64,000 nt of DNA from DATAAZ01 sp036259875 (GTDB lineage Bacteria; Actinomycetota; Thermoleophilia; Gaiellales; Gaiellaceae), in the NCBI GenBank assembly GCA_036259875.1, contig DATAAZ010000026.1, positions 1 to 64,000 of the forward strand, given 5' to 3'. Below, piece after piece: positions 57,868 through 64,000 of the stretch; the first letter of the stretch is position 1; the number at the start of each line of letters is the position of its first letter. The translations under genes and the position numbers were made by a program. The notes under the pieces are model-generated. The model made no database searches. It was not told the origin of the DNA and saw nothing but the letters and a program-made list of their open reading frames with translations.

Positions 57868-58506
57868 GTGAAGATCATTCTCTTCGGTGCTCGCGGGAAG
57901 GTCGGGTCCGTGCTCGCTCCTCGGCTGGTCGAAGCGGGGCACGAGGTGACGCCCGTCGGTCGCGAGGACGACGCGGACCCCGCCGGCCACGACGCGGCTA
58001 TCGACTTCACGCGGCCCGACGCGGCCCGCGGGAACGTCGAGCGCGCGCTCGCGGCCGCCGTACCGTGCGTCGTCGGGACGACCGGCTTGCCGAAGGACGA
58101 CCTCGATGCTCTCGACGGCCGCGCCCGCAACGAAGGCGTCGCCTGCTTCGTCGCCCCGAACTTCGCGCTCGGCGCAGTCCTGATGATGCGCTTCGCCGCC
58201 GAGGCGGCCCGTTACCTCCCTCGCGCCGAGATCCTCGAGCTGCACCACGAGACGAAGCTCGACGCGCCGTCCGGGACCGCGAAAGCGACCGCCGAGCGCC
58301 TCGGCGGCGACGTCCCGATCCACAGCGTGCGCCTGCCGGGCCTCGTCGCCCACCAGGAGGTTCTCTTCGGCGGCGACGGGCAGCTGCTCACGATTCGCCA
58401 CGACACCCACTCCCGCGAGGCGTTCGTTCCCGGCGTCCTGCTTGCGCTCGAGCGGCTGTCCGCCCTTCCGGCGGGCGTTACCGTCGGGCTCGACTCGCTC
58501 CTGTGA
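57868..58506 (+). CDS. dapB: 4-hydroxy-tetrahydrodipicolinate reductase
   Basis: A 212-residue enzyme of lysine/diaminopimelate synthesis. The N-terminal nucleotide-binding motif is LFGARGKVGSVLAPRLVEAG, then VVGTTGL near residue 70, and the substrate/catalytic motif ELHHETKLDAPSGTAKATAE near 127. The C-terminus has HSVRLPGLVAHQEVLFGGDG. It is shorter than the usual 240-270 residues, mostly in the N-terminal NAD-binding part. GTG 57868 with GGAG 7 bases upstream is used; ATG 57823 in frame would add 15 Pro/Arg-rich residues. The MerB-like gene starts across its stop (GTGA). Confidence 0.92.
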   Translation: MKIILFGARGKVGSVLAPRLVEAGHEVTPVGREDDADPAGHDAAIDFTRPDAARGNVERALAAAVPCVVGTTGLPKDDLDALDGRARNEGVACFVAPNFALGAVLMMRFAAEAARYLPRAEILELHHETKLDAPSGTAKATAERLGGDVPIHSVRLPGLVAHQEVLFGGDGQLLTIRHDTHSREAFVPGVLLALERLSALPAGVTVGLDSLL

Positions 58507-59171
58507 GCGGGGAGCTCGACAACCGCGTTCGCCTCCATATCTACGAGCGGTTCGTCGCCGACGGCCGGCCGCCGACCGTCGCCGAGACGGCGGCAGCGCT
58601 CGCGATCGGCGACGAGGAGGCCGCCGAGGCGTACCGGCGCCTCGAGCGGGCGCGCGTGATCGTGCTCGCCCCGGGGACGCTCGACGTCTGGATGGCGAAC
58701 CCGCTCTCCGCAGTACCGACGCCGTTTCGCGCCACGACCGAACGAGGCTCCTTCTGGGGAAACTGCGTCTGGGACGGGCTCGGCGTGATCGCGATGCTCG
58801 GCGGGCGCGGAGCGCTCGCGACCGCCTGCTCCGACTGCGGCGATCCGATGACGCTTGCCGTCGAGGAGAGGACGCTCGCGCCGGCCGACGGCGTCGTCCA
58901 TTTCGCCGTCCCGGCGCGGCGCTGGTGGGAGAACATCGCGTTCACGTGAGCGACGATGCTCGCCTTCCGGTCGGAAGCGCACGTCGACCGTTGGCGGGCG
59001 CAGCGCTGCGTCCCGCGCGGTGCGATCCTCTCGCTCGGCCAGACGTGGGGGCTCGCGGAAGCGTGGTACGCGAACCGGCTCGCGCCCGAATGGCGTCGGC
59101 GGACACCGGACGAAGCGGAGGCGGTCTTCGCGGGCCTCGGCCTCACCGGCGAGTTCTGGAGGCTTCAGTAG
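58503..59171 (+). CDS. MerB-like (alkylmercury lyase family) protein, probable selenoprotein with UGA at codon 149
   Basis: Two ORFs in the same frame, 58503-58949 and 58956-59171, are separated only by a TGA at 58947-58949. Read through, they give a 222-residue protein with the alkylmercury lyase layout: N-terminal winged-helix part (VADGRPPTVAETAAALAIGD), WGNCVWDGLG with Cys88 and Asp91 spaced like MerB C96/D99, CSDCG at 109-113, then WWENIAFT-U-ATMLAFRSEAHV and a C-terminal RGAILSLGQTWGLAEAWYAN. The UGA is where MerB has its second catalytic cysteine (C159). A bacterial-SECIS-like hairpin follows 19 nt later. Alternative: a nonsense mutation splitting the gene. GTG start overlaps dapB; the stop is next to the dapA promoter. 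Confidence 0.82.
58961..58979 (+). promoter_or_regulatory. Bacterial SECIS-like hairpin after the in-frame UGA
   Basis: CGC (58961-58963) pairs with GCG (58977-58979), C58964 bulges, TTCC (58965-58968) pairs with GGAA (58973-58976), and the apical loop is GGTC (58969-58972). The loop starts with G and carries GGU, as in the E. coli fdhF SECIS. The distance from the UGA to the loop, 19 nt, is inside the 16-37 nt range described for bacterial SECIS elements. The hairpin is also within coding sequence, as required in bacteria. Confidence 0.7.
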
Positions 59172-59181
59172 ACTCCCCGCG

Positions 59182-60066
59182 GTGCTCGGCGAGGTTCTGA
59201 CCGCGGTCGTCACGCCGTTCCGGGACGACGGCTCCGTCAACTTCGACGTTTTCCGCGAGCTCTGCGTCCACCTCGTCGAGAACGGCTCCGACGGGGTCGT
59301 CGTCGCAGGGACGACGGGCGAAGCACCGACGCTCTCCGACGACGAGCGCGTCGAGCTCTTCGCCGCGGCGGTCGACGCCGTCGGGGATCGCGCGACGGTC
59401 GTCGCAGGCACGGGCACGTACTCGACCGCGCATTCCGTCCACCTGACCGAGCGAGCCCACGAGGCGGGCGTCGACGGCTCTCTGGTCGTCACCCCGTACT
59501 ACAACAAGCCGCCCCCGCGCGGCGTCGTCGAGCACTTCAAGGCGGTCGCGGGCGCGACCGACAGGCCGATCATCGCGTACAACATCCCGGGCCGAGTCGT
59601 CGTGAACGTCGCCGTGGAGACGCTCGCCGAGCTCGCGGAGATCCCGAACGTGCGCGCGGTCAAGCAGGCGAACGACGACCTCGAGCAGGCACGGCGAATC
59701 GTGGACGAGACCGACCTCGCACTCTACGCGGGCGACGACAACCTCATCGTCCCGTTCCTCGAGCTCGGCGGCGTGGGGGGCGTCTGCGTCCACACGCACC
59801 TATGGGGGCCGCAGGTCAAGGAGATGGTGCGCCGCCACCGCGACGGTGATACCGACGCGGCGCGCCGCATCGACCGCGAGCTCGCGCCCGCCTACGACCT
59901 CCTCAGGGTGGTCGTGAACCCGATCGCGATCAAGGCGGCTCTCGTGATCGCCGGGTGGGACGTGGGCGGCCTCCGACTCCCGCTCGTCGCGGCGAGCGAG
60001 GACGAGCAGCGGCGAATCCGCGCCGCGCTCGAGCGGGGCGGCGTCCTCGCGGCCGCGCACATCTAG
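59182..60066 (+). CDS. dapA: 4-hydroxy-tetrahydrodipicolinate synthase
   Basis: A 294-residue Schiff-base aldolase condensing pyruvate and aspartate semialdehyde, first committed step of DAP/lysine synthesis. Motifs: VVAGTTGEAPTLSDDERVEL near residue 39, VVTPYYNKPPPRGVVEHFKA near 103 (catalytic Tyr), and YNIPGRVVVN near 131. The Schiff-base lysine is in VRAVKQANDDLEQ near 157. GTG 59182 is the start: the -10 hexamer TAGACT (59169-59174) ends 7 bases before it and its first three bases are the stop codon of the MerB-like gene. Normal length. Confidence 0.95.
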   Translation: MLGEVLTAVVTPFRDDGSVNFDVFRELCVHLVENGSDGVVVAGTTGEAPTLSDDERVELFAAAVDAVGDRATVVAGTGTYSTAHSVHLTERAHEAGVDGSLVVTPYYNKPPPRGVVEHFKAVAGATDRPIIAYNIPGRVVVNVAVETLAELAEIPNVRAVKQANDDLEQARRIVDETDLALYAGDDNLIVPFLELGGVGGVCVHTHLWGPQVKEMVRRHRDGDTDAARRIDRELAPAYDLLRVVVNPIAIKAALVIAGWDVGGLRLPLVAASEDEQRRIRAALERGGVLAAAHI

Positions 60067-60092
60067 CCCTCGGGCGCGGCTATTCTCGGTCG

Positions 60093-61748
60093 GTGCCCGG
60101 CTGGACGCGGATCACACCGCTCGGCGGCCTCGGCGAGGTCGGCAAGAACATGACCGTGATCGAGTCCGAGCAGGGCCTCGTCGTCGTGGACGCAGGCGTT
60201 TCGTTCCCGCGGGACGAGCACCTCGGCGTCGATCTCATCCTCCCGGACTTCGGCCCCCTCCGCGAGCGGCGCGACGAGGTGCGCGCCGTCGTCCTGACGC
60301 ACGGCCACGAAGATCACGTCGGAGCGCTGCCCTACTTCCTGCGCGAGATCGGCGCGCCGGAAGTCTGGGGGACACGGCTAACGCTCGGCCTCGTGCAGTC
60401 GCGCCTCGACGAGCACGGGCTCCTCCGCGCGGCCGAGCTCGTGGAGGCCGAGCCCGAGCGGGGGCCCGTGCAGATCGGACCCTTCAGGACGCAGTTCGTG
60501 CGCGTCGCCCACTCGATCCCGGACTCGGTCGCGGTCGTCTTCGACACGCCCGGCGGCCGCATCCTCCACACGGGCGACTACAAGATCGACCATACGCCGA
60601 TCGACGGCTTCCGGACCGACGTCGGTCGGCTCGCGGAGCTCGGGAACGAGGGTGTCGACCTGCTCCTCGGTGACTCGACGAACGCCGAGCGGCCGGGCGT
60701 GACGCAATCGGAGCGAACGGTCGGGCAGGCGTTCCGCCAGATCATCCCGCCGCTTCGCGGCCGGGTGCTGATCGCCTCGTTCGCCTCGAACGTCCACCGG
60801 GTGCAACAGGCAATCGACGTCGCCCTCGAGACCGGGCGGAAGGTCTGCCTCGTCGGCCGCTCGCTCCGGAAAAACGTGAACATCGCGCGGAATCTCGGCT
60901 ACGTTTCCGTCCCCGACGACCTGCTGGTGAAGCCGGCGGAGCTAGCCGAGCTCCCGGCCGAGGAGACGATGATTCTCTGCACCGGGAGCCAGGGCGAGCC
61001 GATGTCGGCGCTCACGCGGATCGCGTACCGGGATCACGCGAACGTCGTCGTCGAAGCAGGGGACACCGTGATCATCTCGGCGAAGCCCGTTCCCGGGAAC
61101 GAGCTCCGCGTCCACGACGCGATCAACCGGCTCACGAAGGCGGGCGCGCTCGTTCTCCACCAGGAGATCGCCCCCGTACACGCCTCCGGGCACGGGAACG
61201 CGGAGGAGATCCGGACCGTCCTCGCTCTCGTGCGACCCCGGCACGTTATGCCGGTGCACGGCGAATTCCGGATGCTCGCCGCGCAGGCACGCCTCGCGCG
61301 CGACGCGGGCGTTCCCGACGAGCGCATCGTCCTGGCGGAGAACGGCACCGTCGTCGAGCTCGCGGACGGCCAAGCGCGCGTCGCCGACCGCCTCGACGTC
61401 GGCAGCACGTTCGTCGACGGCCTCGGCGTGGGCGACGTGCGCGACGTGGCGCTGCGCGACCGCCGTCATCTCTCCGAGGACGGCGTCCTGATCGTCGTCG
61501 TGACCGTCGGGGGCGAGAACGGCCGGCGGGCGACCCCTCCCGACCTGATCGCGCGCGGCTTCGCCGAGCCCGGGCCGCTCTTCGAAGAGGCGCGGGCCGA
61601 GGTCGAGCGGACCGTCGCCGAGCTGCTCGACGACGACAAGGCGGAGCTGAAGCTCCTCCAGGAGCACATCCACGATGCCGTGGGCCAGCTCGTCTACGAG
61701 CGGACGGGCCGGCGCCCGATGATCCTCCCGGTCGTCGTCGAGGTCTAG
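60093..61748 (+). CDS. rnj: Ribonuclease J
   Basis: A 551-residue metallo-beta-lactamase/beta-CASP ribonuclease with 5'-3' exo- and endonuclease activity in mRNA decay. Metal motif VVLTHGHEDHVGALPYFLRE near residue 67, HTGDYKIDHTP near 158, LLGDSTNAERPG near 190, beta-CASP segment IASFASNVHRVQQAID, and HASGHGNAEEIRTVL plus HVMPVHGEFRMLAAQARLA near 365-395. Ends with the RNase J C-terminal domain. GTG 60093 with TATTCT (60081-60086) ending 6 bases upstream: leaderless. Follows dapA, as in many actinobacteria. Confidence 0.95.
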   Translation: MPGWTRITPLGGLGEVGKNMTVIESEQGLVVVDAGVSFPRDEHLGVDLILPDFGPLRERRDEVRAVVLTHGHEDHVGALPYFLREIGAPEVWGTRLTLGLVQSRLDEHGLLRAAELVEAEPERGPVQIGPFRTQFVRVAHSIPDSVAVVFDTPGGRILHTGDYKIDHTPIDGFRTDVGRLAELGNEGVDLLLGDSTNAERPGVTQSERTVGQAFRQIIPPLRGRVLIASFASNVHRVQQAIDVALETGRKVCLVGRSLRKNVNIARNLGYVSVPDDLLVKPAELAELPAEETMILCTGSQGEPMSALTRIAYRDHANVVVEAGDTVIISAKPVPGNELRVHDAINRLTKAGALVLHQEIAPVHASGHGNAEEIRTVLALVRPRHVMPVHGEFRMLAAQARLARDAGVPDERIVLAENGTVVELADGQARVADRLDVGSTFVDGLGVGDVRDVALRDRRHLSEDGVLIVVVTVGGENGRRATPPDLIARGFAEPGPLFEEARAEVERTVAELLDDDKAELKLLQEHIHDAVGQLVYERTGRRPMILPVVVEV

Positions 61749-61842
61749 ACGCGCCGCAGCATCGCGGAAGATTTGGCGCGCCCGCGGTGCGGCCGTTCGA
61801 ACGCGATAGCCACGGGCGCGAAGTTGGGGTAGTAGTAGAACC

Positions 61843-62394
61843 GTGACGGAAGCGAACGGGAGCGGGTGGGCCGGCCTCTTGCGCTCGTACGGCGTCTCGG
61901 ACGCGACAGCGGCGCGGGTGGTGAAGTCGTTGACCGCGACGGAGGTTGCCGCCGTCGCGTTCTGCCGGCTCCTCGACGGGTGGGCGCGGGGCGAGCCCGA
62001 GCCGACGACGCCAGGCCGGCGCGAGGCGGCGCTCCGGCGCGCCGCGGAGAGAGCGGAGACGGCGCTCGCAGGGCTCGAGCGGCCGCTCGGCCGCTTCTTG
62101 CTGGAGCTCGAGCCCGACGGTGCGGAGGGCCGCTCCTGGTATGGCGAGCCCGGCCCGGGCGAGGTCCTCGAGTGGGGGGACGTCCTCCGTCGCGCGGGCG
62201 TGAGCGCCTGCCCGAACCGCGTCGCGCAGGCCTATCTCGAGCTCGCCGTCCTCGTCCGCGCGCTCCAGGGGCTCGCGACCTCGGCTCACGTGGGGTCGCG
62301 GCCGGACCGCTCGGCGCTATGGGCGGGGCTCTTCGACCTGCGCGAGAATCTCTTCCACGGCGCGGTCGACGATCTGCGAGCGCTCGCGGCGTAG
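61843..62394 (+). CDS. Hypothetical all-helical protein
   Basis: A 183-residue soluble protein, rich in Ala, Arg, Leu and Glu, predicted mostly helical: VSDATAARVVKSLTATEVAA, VAFCRLLDGWARGE, a charged middle (REAALRRAAERAETALAGLE) and AQAYLELAVLVRALQGLATS. Two cysteines, no metal motif, no signal peptide or membrane helix. GTG start; TAGTAG (61830-61835) ends 7 bases upstream, a weak leaderless -10. Ribokinase follows after 3 bases, so they may be co-transcribed. Family unknown to me. Confidence 0.6.
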   Translation: MTEANGSGWAGLLRSYGVSDATAARVVKSLTATEVAAVAFCRLLDGWARGEPEPTTPGRREAALRRAAERAETALAGLERPLGRFLLELEPDGAEGRSWYGEPGPGEVLEWGDVLRRAGVSACPNRVAQAYLELAVLVRALQGLATSAHVGSRPDRSALWAGLFDLRENLFHGAVDDLRALAA

Positions 62395-62397
62395 GCC

Positions 62398-63249
62398 TTG
62401 TCCCCGCGGATCGCCGTCGTCGGCTCGATCAACCTCGACGTCGTCGCGTTCTGCGAGCGCCTCCCGCGTCCCGGCGAGACCGTCACCGAGGCCGAGCTCG
62501 AGCGCGTTCCGGGCGGGAAGGGGGCAAACCAGGCCGTCGCCGCTGCCCGGCTCGAGGCCGACGTCAGCTTCGTCGGATGCGTCGGGGACGACGAAAACGG
62601 CCGCCTCGCTCGCGTGGGCCTCGAGGAAGCCGGCGTCGATCTCGCCGGGCTCCGCGTCGTCTCGGGGGAGCCGACCGGCGTCGCCCTGATCCTGGTCGAC
62701 GCCGGCGGCGAGAACCAGATCGTCGTCGCGCCGGCCGCGAACCGCCGTCTCATCCCTGCGGCGTTCGACGTTCCCGACGCCGACGCGCTCGTGTGTCAGC
62801 TCGAGATCCCCGTCGAGACCGTCGTCTGGGCGGTGGAGCACGCGGGCGACGCGTTCGTGTGCCTGAACGCCGCCCCGGCGCGTCCCGTCCCGCCTGAGAC
62901 GCTCGCCCGCTGCGACCTCATCGTCGCGAACTCGTTCGAGCTCGACGCGCTCGGCTCGAGCTCGCTCGGGCGCCTCTTCGCGCTCACACTCGGCGCCGAC
63001 GGTGCGCTCCTGCTCGAGAACGGCGAGGAGATCGCGCGCGCGGCACCCCCGCGAGTTCGCGCGGTCGACGGGACCGCGGCAGGGGACGCGTTCTGCGCCT
63101 GCCTGGTCGTCTCGCTCCTCGAGGCACGGCCGCGCGAGGAGGCGCTTCGCCGCGCGTGCGCGGCGGGCGCGCTCGCCGCGTCGCGGCCCGGGGCGCAGTC
63201 GTCGCTTCCGACCGCGGCCGAGGTCGACGACATACTCGCCCGCCCGTGA
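62398..63249 (+). CDS. PfkB-family sugar kinase, ribokinase-like
   Basis: A 283-residue PfkB carbohydrate kinase. N-terminal substrate motif VVGSINLDVVAFCERLPRPG and GGKGANQAVAAARL (signature 1) at residues 40-53, FVGCVGDDENGRLA, then the ATP/anion-hole motif VRAVDGTAAGDAFCACLVVS near 220 (DTxxAGD). The NPG/ribokinase N-terminal pattern and adjacency to a nucleoside hydrolase suggest ribose as substrate. TTG 62398 is the start; no better codon exists. GTGA overlap with the next gene. Confidence 0.9.
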   Translation: MSPRIAVVGSINLDVVAFCERLPRPGETVTEAELERVPGGKGANQAVAAARLEADVSFVGCVGDDENGRLARVGLEEAGVDLAGLRVVSGEPTGVALILVDAGGENQIVVAPAANRRLIPAAFDVPDADALVCQLEIPVETVVWAVEHAGDAFVCLNAAPARPVPPETLARCDLIVANSFELDALGSSSLGRLFALTLGADGALLLENGEEIARAAPPRVRAVDGTAAGDAFCACLVVSLLEARPREEALRRACAAGALAASRPGAQSSLPTAAEVDDILARP

Positions 63250-64000
63250 CGACCCCGATTCTCATCGACTGCGATCCGGGGCACGACGACGCGATCGCGC
63301 TGCTCCTCGCACTCGCGAGCCCGGAGCTCGAGCTCCTCGGCGTCACAACCGTTTCGGGCAACCAGACGCTCGAGAAGACGACCGTGAACGCGCTCAAGGT
63401 GCTCGAGTTCGTGGGTCGCGGGGACGTCCCCGTGGCGGCCGGCGCCGCACGCCCGCTCGTCCGCGAACCGTTCGTCGCCGCGTACGTCCACGGCGAGAGC
63501 GGCCTCGACGGCCCGGAGCTCCCACCGCCGGCGGGAACGCCCGTCGAGGAGCACGCGATCGACTTCCTGGCCGCACGGATCCTCGAGTCGGAGCGGCCCG
63601 TGACGCTCGTCCCGACGGGGCCGCTGACGAACGTCGCGCTCTTCCTGGCTCGCTACCCGGAGACCGGCGAGCGGCTGGAGCGGATCGTGCTGATGGGAGG
63701 CGCGATCGCCGAGGGGAACGTGACGCCGGCGGCCGAGTTCAACATCTGGGCCGACCCCGAGGCCGCCGCCAGCGTCTTCGCGAGCGGGCTCGACGTGACG
63801 ATGCTCGGCCTCGACGTCACGCACAAGGCGCTCATGACGGCCGCGCACGCGGACCGCCTCCGCGCGTCGGGCGGCACCGGCCGGATGGTCGCGGAGCTCT
63901 TCGACTTCTTCCATCGCTTCCACGCCGAGGTGTACGGCTTCGAGGGCTCGCCGATCCACGACGCGGTCGCGGTCGCGTACGCCTTCCGCCCGGACCTCGT
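63246..64000 (+). CDS. Inosine-uridine-preferring nucleoside hydrolase family, 3' end outside window
   Basis: At least 251 codons, open to the window end. The metal-binding signature is ILIDCDPGHDDAIALLLALA at residues 5-24 (DxDxxxDD). NFTVHGESGLDG-type sequence appears as YVHGESGLDGPELPPPAG near 80, then VTLVPTGPLTNVALFLARYP near 120, and RIVLMGGAIAEGNVTPAAEF, NIWADPEAAA near 150. It releases ribose from nucleosides, which the adjacent ribokinase could phosphorylate: a salvage pair. GTG start overlaps the ribokinase stop as GTGA. Confidence 0.92.
   Translation, partial: MTTPILIDCDPGHDDAIALLLALASPELELLGVTTVSGNQTLEKTTVNALKVLEFVGRGDVPVAAGAARPLVREPFVAAYVHGESGLDGPELPPPAGTPVEEHAIDFLAARILESERPVTLVPTGPLTNVALFLARYPETGERLERIVLMGGAIAEGNVTPAAEFNIWADPEAAASVFASGLDVTMLGLDVTHKALMTAAHADRLRASGGTGRMVAELFDFFHRFHAEVYGFEGSPIHDAVAVAYAFRPDL

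Noticed and set aside
57823..57868. Alternative dapB start at ATG 57823
   Set aside because: It adds a Pro/Arg-rich stretch not expected before the Rossmann motif, while GTG 57868 has a ribosome-binding site and gives the family N-terminus.
58956..59171. Independent 71-residue gene after dapB region
   Set aside because: It is in the same frame as the MerB-like ORF, separated only by the TGA, and completes its domain; better read as the C-terminal part of one selenoprotein.
1..64000. CRISPR arrays, rRNA genes, transposases or integrases
   Set aside because: Looked for regular repeats, rRNA cores and recombinase motifs in the translated sequence; none seen.

Overview
The window is about 64 kb of very GC-rich, gene-dense chromosome from an actinobacterium. 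The mIHF (mihF) gene, the order pyrR-B-C-carA-carB...mihF-gmk-rpoZ-coaBC, an actinobacterial/Gram-positive type LexA box, RNase J and a NusA-YlxR-IF2 block all point to Actinomycetota. The gene set and the many leaderless starts suggest a deep lineage such as Thermoleophilia (Gaiellales/Solirubrobacterales). That placement is inference; no marker rRNA is present.

Layout. 1-1.5 kb: eroded edge with a xanthine dehydrogenase remnant, two small secreted proteins and two decayed copies of a roughly 51-residue protein family. 1.5-11.4 kb: housekeeping genes (recJ, a 3-hydroxyisobutyrate-dehydrogenase-like enzyme, relA/spoT, coiled-coil protein, GAF protein, thioesterase, phosphomannomutase, GNAT, HIT). 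11.4-14.2 kb: accessory patch bounded by 42-bp direct repeats, one of which is the 3' end of corA; it holds hypothetical genes and two more copies of the small family. 14.2-23 kb: corA, tRNA-Arg, mscL, a dgcA-dgcN pair with two M29 peptidases, a YfcE phosphoesterase, an SOS-controlled YneA-like LysM protein, RNase Z, DUF2007 and a methyltransferase. 23-31.6 kb: pyrimidine operon pyrR-pyrB-pyrC-carA-carB-pyrK-pyrD. 31.6-38.7 kb: mihF, gmk, rpoZ, coaBC, then moxR-DUF58-transglutaminase. 38.7-42.5 kb: Lnt-like protein, sugar nucleotidyltransferase, TPR protein, a pilus-ATPase fragment, dtd. 42.8-50.9 kb: rimP-nusA-ylxR-infB, DUF503, rbfA, nrnA, truB, ribF. 50.9-64 kb: gamma-glutamyltransferase, rpsO, pnp, FAD reductase, M16 peptidase, dapB, a MerB-like gene, dapA, rnj, ribokinase and a nucleoside hydrolase cut by the window end.

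How the genes work together. The pyr genes make UMP precursors and are probably controlled by PyrR at a hairpin next to the pyrR ribosome-binding site. The rimP-to-ribF block joins ribosome maturation, transcription elongation and translation initiation. dapB and dapA make the lysine/diaminopimelate precursor. The most striking signals are: (1) a MerB-family gene between dapB and dapA with an in-frame UGA at the expected catalytic cysteine, followed 19 nt later by a bacterial-SECIS-like hairpin, i.e. a probable selenoprotein; (2) a very common leaderless architecture, with a -10 hexamer ending 6-8 nt before the start codon; (3) two divergent gene pairs whose -10 hexamers overlap symmetrically; (4) CTG start codons fused to the previous stop as CTGA; (5) leaderless micro-ORFs coupled by ATGA to rbfA and to a reductase gene; (6) a terminator hairpin in the rimP-nusA leader.
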